Position numbers and translations under genes: made by a program. Shown here piece by piece: positions 63,958 through 64,000 of a stretch of DNA of 64,000 bases. Position 1 is the stretch's first letter. Each line of letters opens with the position of its first letter. The notes below the pieces were generated by a model, which was not told where the DNA came from, did no database searches, and saw nothing but the letters and a program-made list of their open reading frames with translations. The DNA is from Pseudoclavibacter sp. Marseille-Q3772 (GTDB taxonomy: Bacteria > Actinomycetota > Actinomycetes > Actinomycetales > Microbacteriaceae): positions 1,550,001 through 1,614,000 of the forward strand of contig NZ_OU745391.1 in the NCBI RefSeq assembly GCF_916618895.1. The letters are read 5' to 3'.

Positions 63958-64000
63958 CTGGTTCGCCGTTGATCAGGAAGCGTCTCACAACTATGCGTAT

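Overview
The window is high-GC DNA from an actinobacterium, most likely Microbacteriaceae. The signs are the conserved order dnaX-recR-lysC-asd-mqo, a small actinobacterial-type SRP RNA, a PASTA-domain penicillin-binding protein, a lysine-tailed topoisomerase I, GTG starts, putative leaderless promoters, and a dense background of GGATGCG/CGCATCC words. Genus is not assignable by eye.

Layout. 0-8.4 kb: SRP RNA, an APC permease, pta-ackA (acetate/acetyl phosphate), dnaX-recR. 8.4-9.7 kb: an AbiEi/DUF559-type gene bracketed by two copies of a 73-bp hairpin repeat. 9.7-15.1 kb: lysC-asd, mqo, uridine kinase and thymidine kinase. 15.1-16.0 kb: a gene-free, repeat-rich stretch followed by tRNA-Pro(CGG). 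16.2-22.6 kb: metallophosphoesterase, bifunctional PBP, DUF4177 protein, RidA, acetyl-CoA synthetase. 22.8-26.0 kb: a compact Tad pilus locus. 26.0-30.3 kb: a metal (probably Mn or Zn) ABC transporter with a convergent DtxR/MntR-type regulator. 30.4-35.6 kb: HxlR regulator and NTF2-like gene, then LacI regulator, amidohydrolase and a second APC permease. 35.7-42.1 kb: topA-tmk-holB, an exported alpha/beta hydrolase and tRNA-Thr(CGT). 42.2-49.7 kb: class I glutamine amidotransferase, YbdK-type carboxylate-amine ligase, an IS481-type element carrying an AraC regulator and a VOC protein, GNAT, a PLP decarboxylase and LysR. 49.8-64 kb: D,D-carboxypeptidase and molybdenum-cofactor genes in two blocks (mog-moaE-moaA and moeB-moeA-moaC-DUF6457-moaD), separated by nicotinamidase and a 6.3-kb accessory island.

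The most interesting part is the island at 54.1-60.4 kb. A 100-residue helical protein overlaps a 554-residue protein with a helical N-terminus and a C-terminal GHSAG serine-hydrolase domain. Six paralogous lipoproteins follow, five of them ending in a nearly identical VWSPCFIPEGGTLPPGRK block. Between them lie broken pieces of the hydrolase gene: three copies of its catalytic-His 3' end and one of its nucleophile elbow. This is the pattern expected of a secreted lipase/esterase toxin with a cognate lipoprotein immunity gene and an array of orphan immunity genes that still carry toxin remnants. It resembles in logic the T7SS lipase TslA with its lipoprotein immunity protein in Staphylococcus aureus, but no secretion machinery lies in this window, so the function is inferred.

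Other points: the acetate genes pta-ackA and acs lie about 15 kb apart; mqo indicates quinone-linked malate oxidation; the DNA replication clamp-loader genes dnaX and holB are both present; and the window ends at a Fur/Zur-like palindrome just before a new gene.
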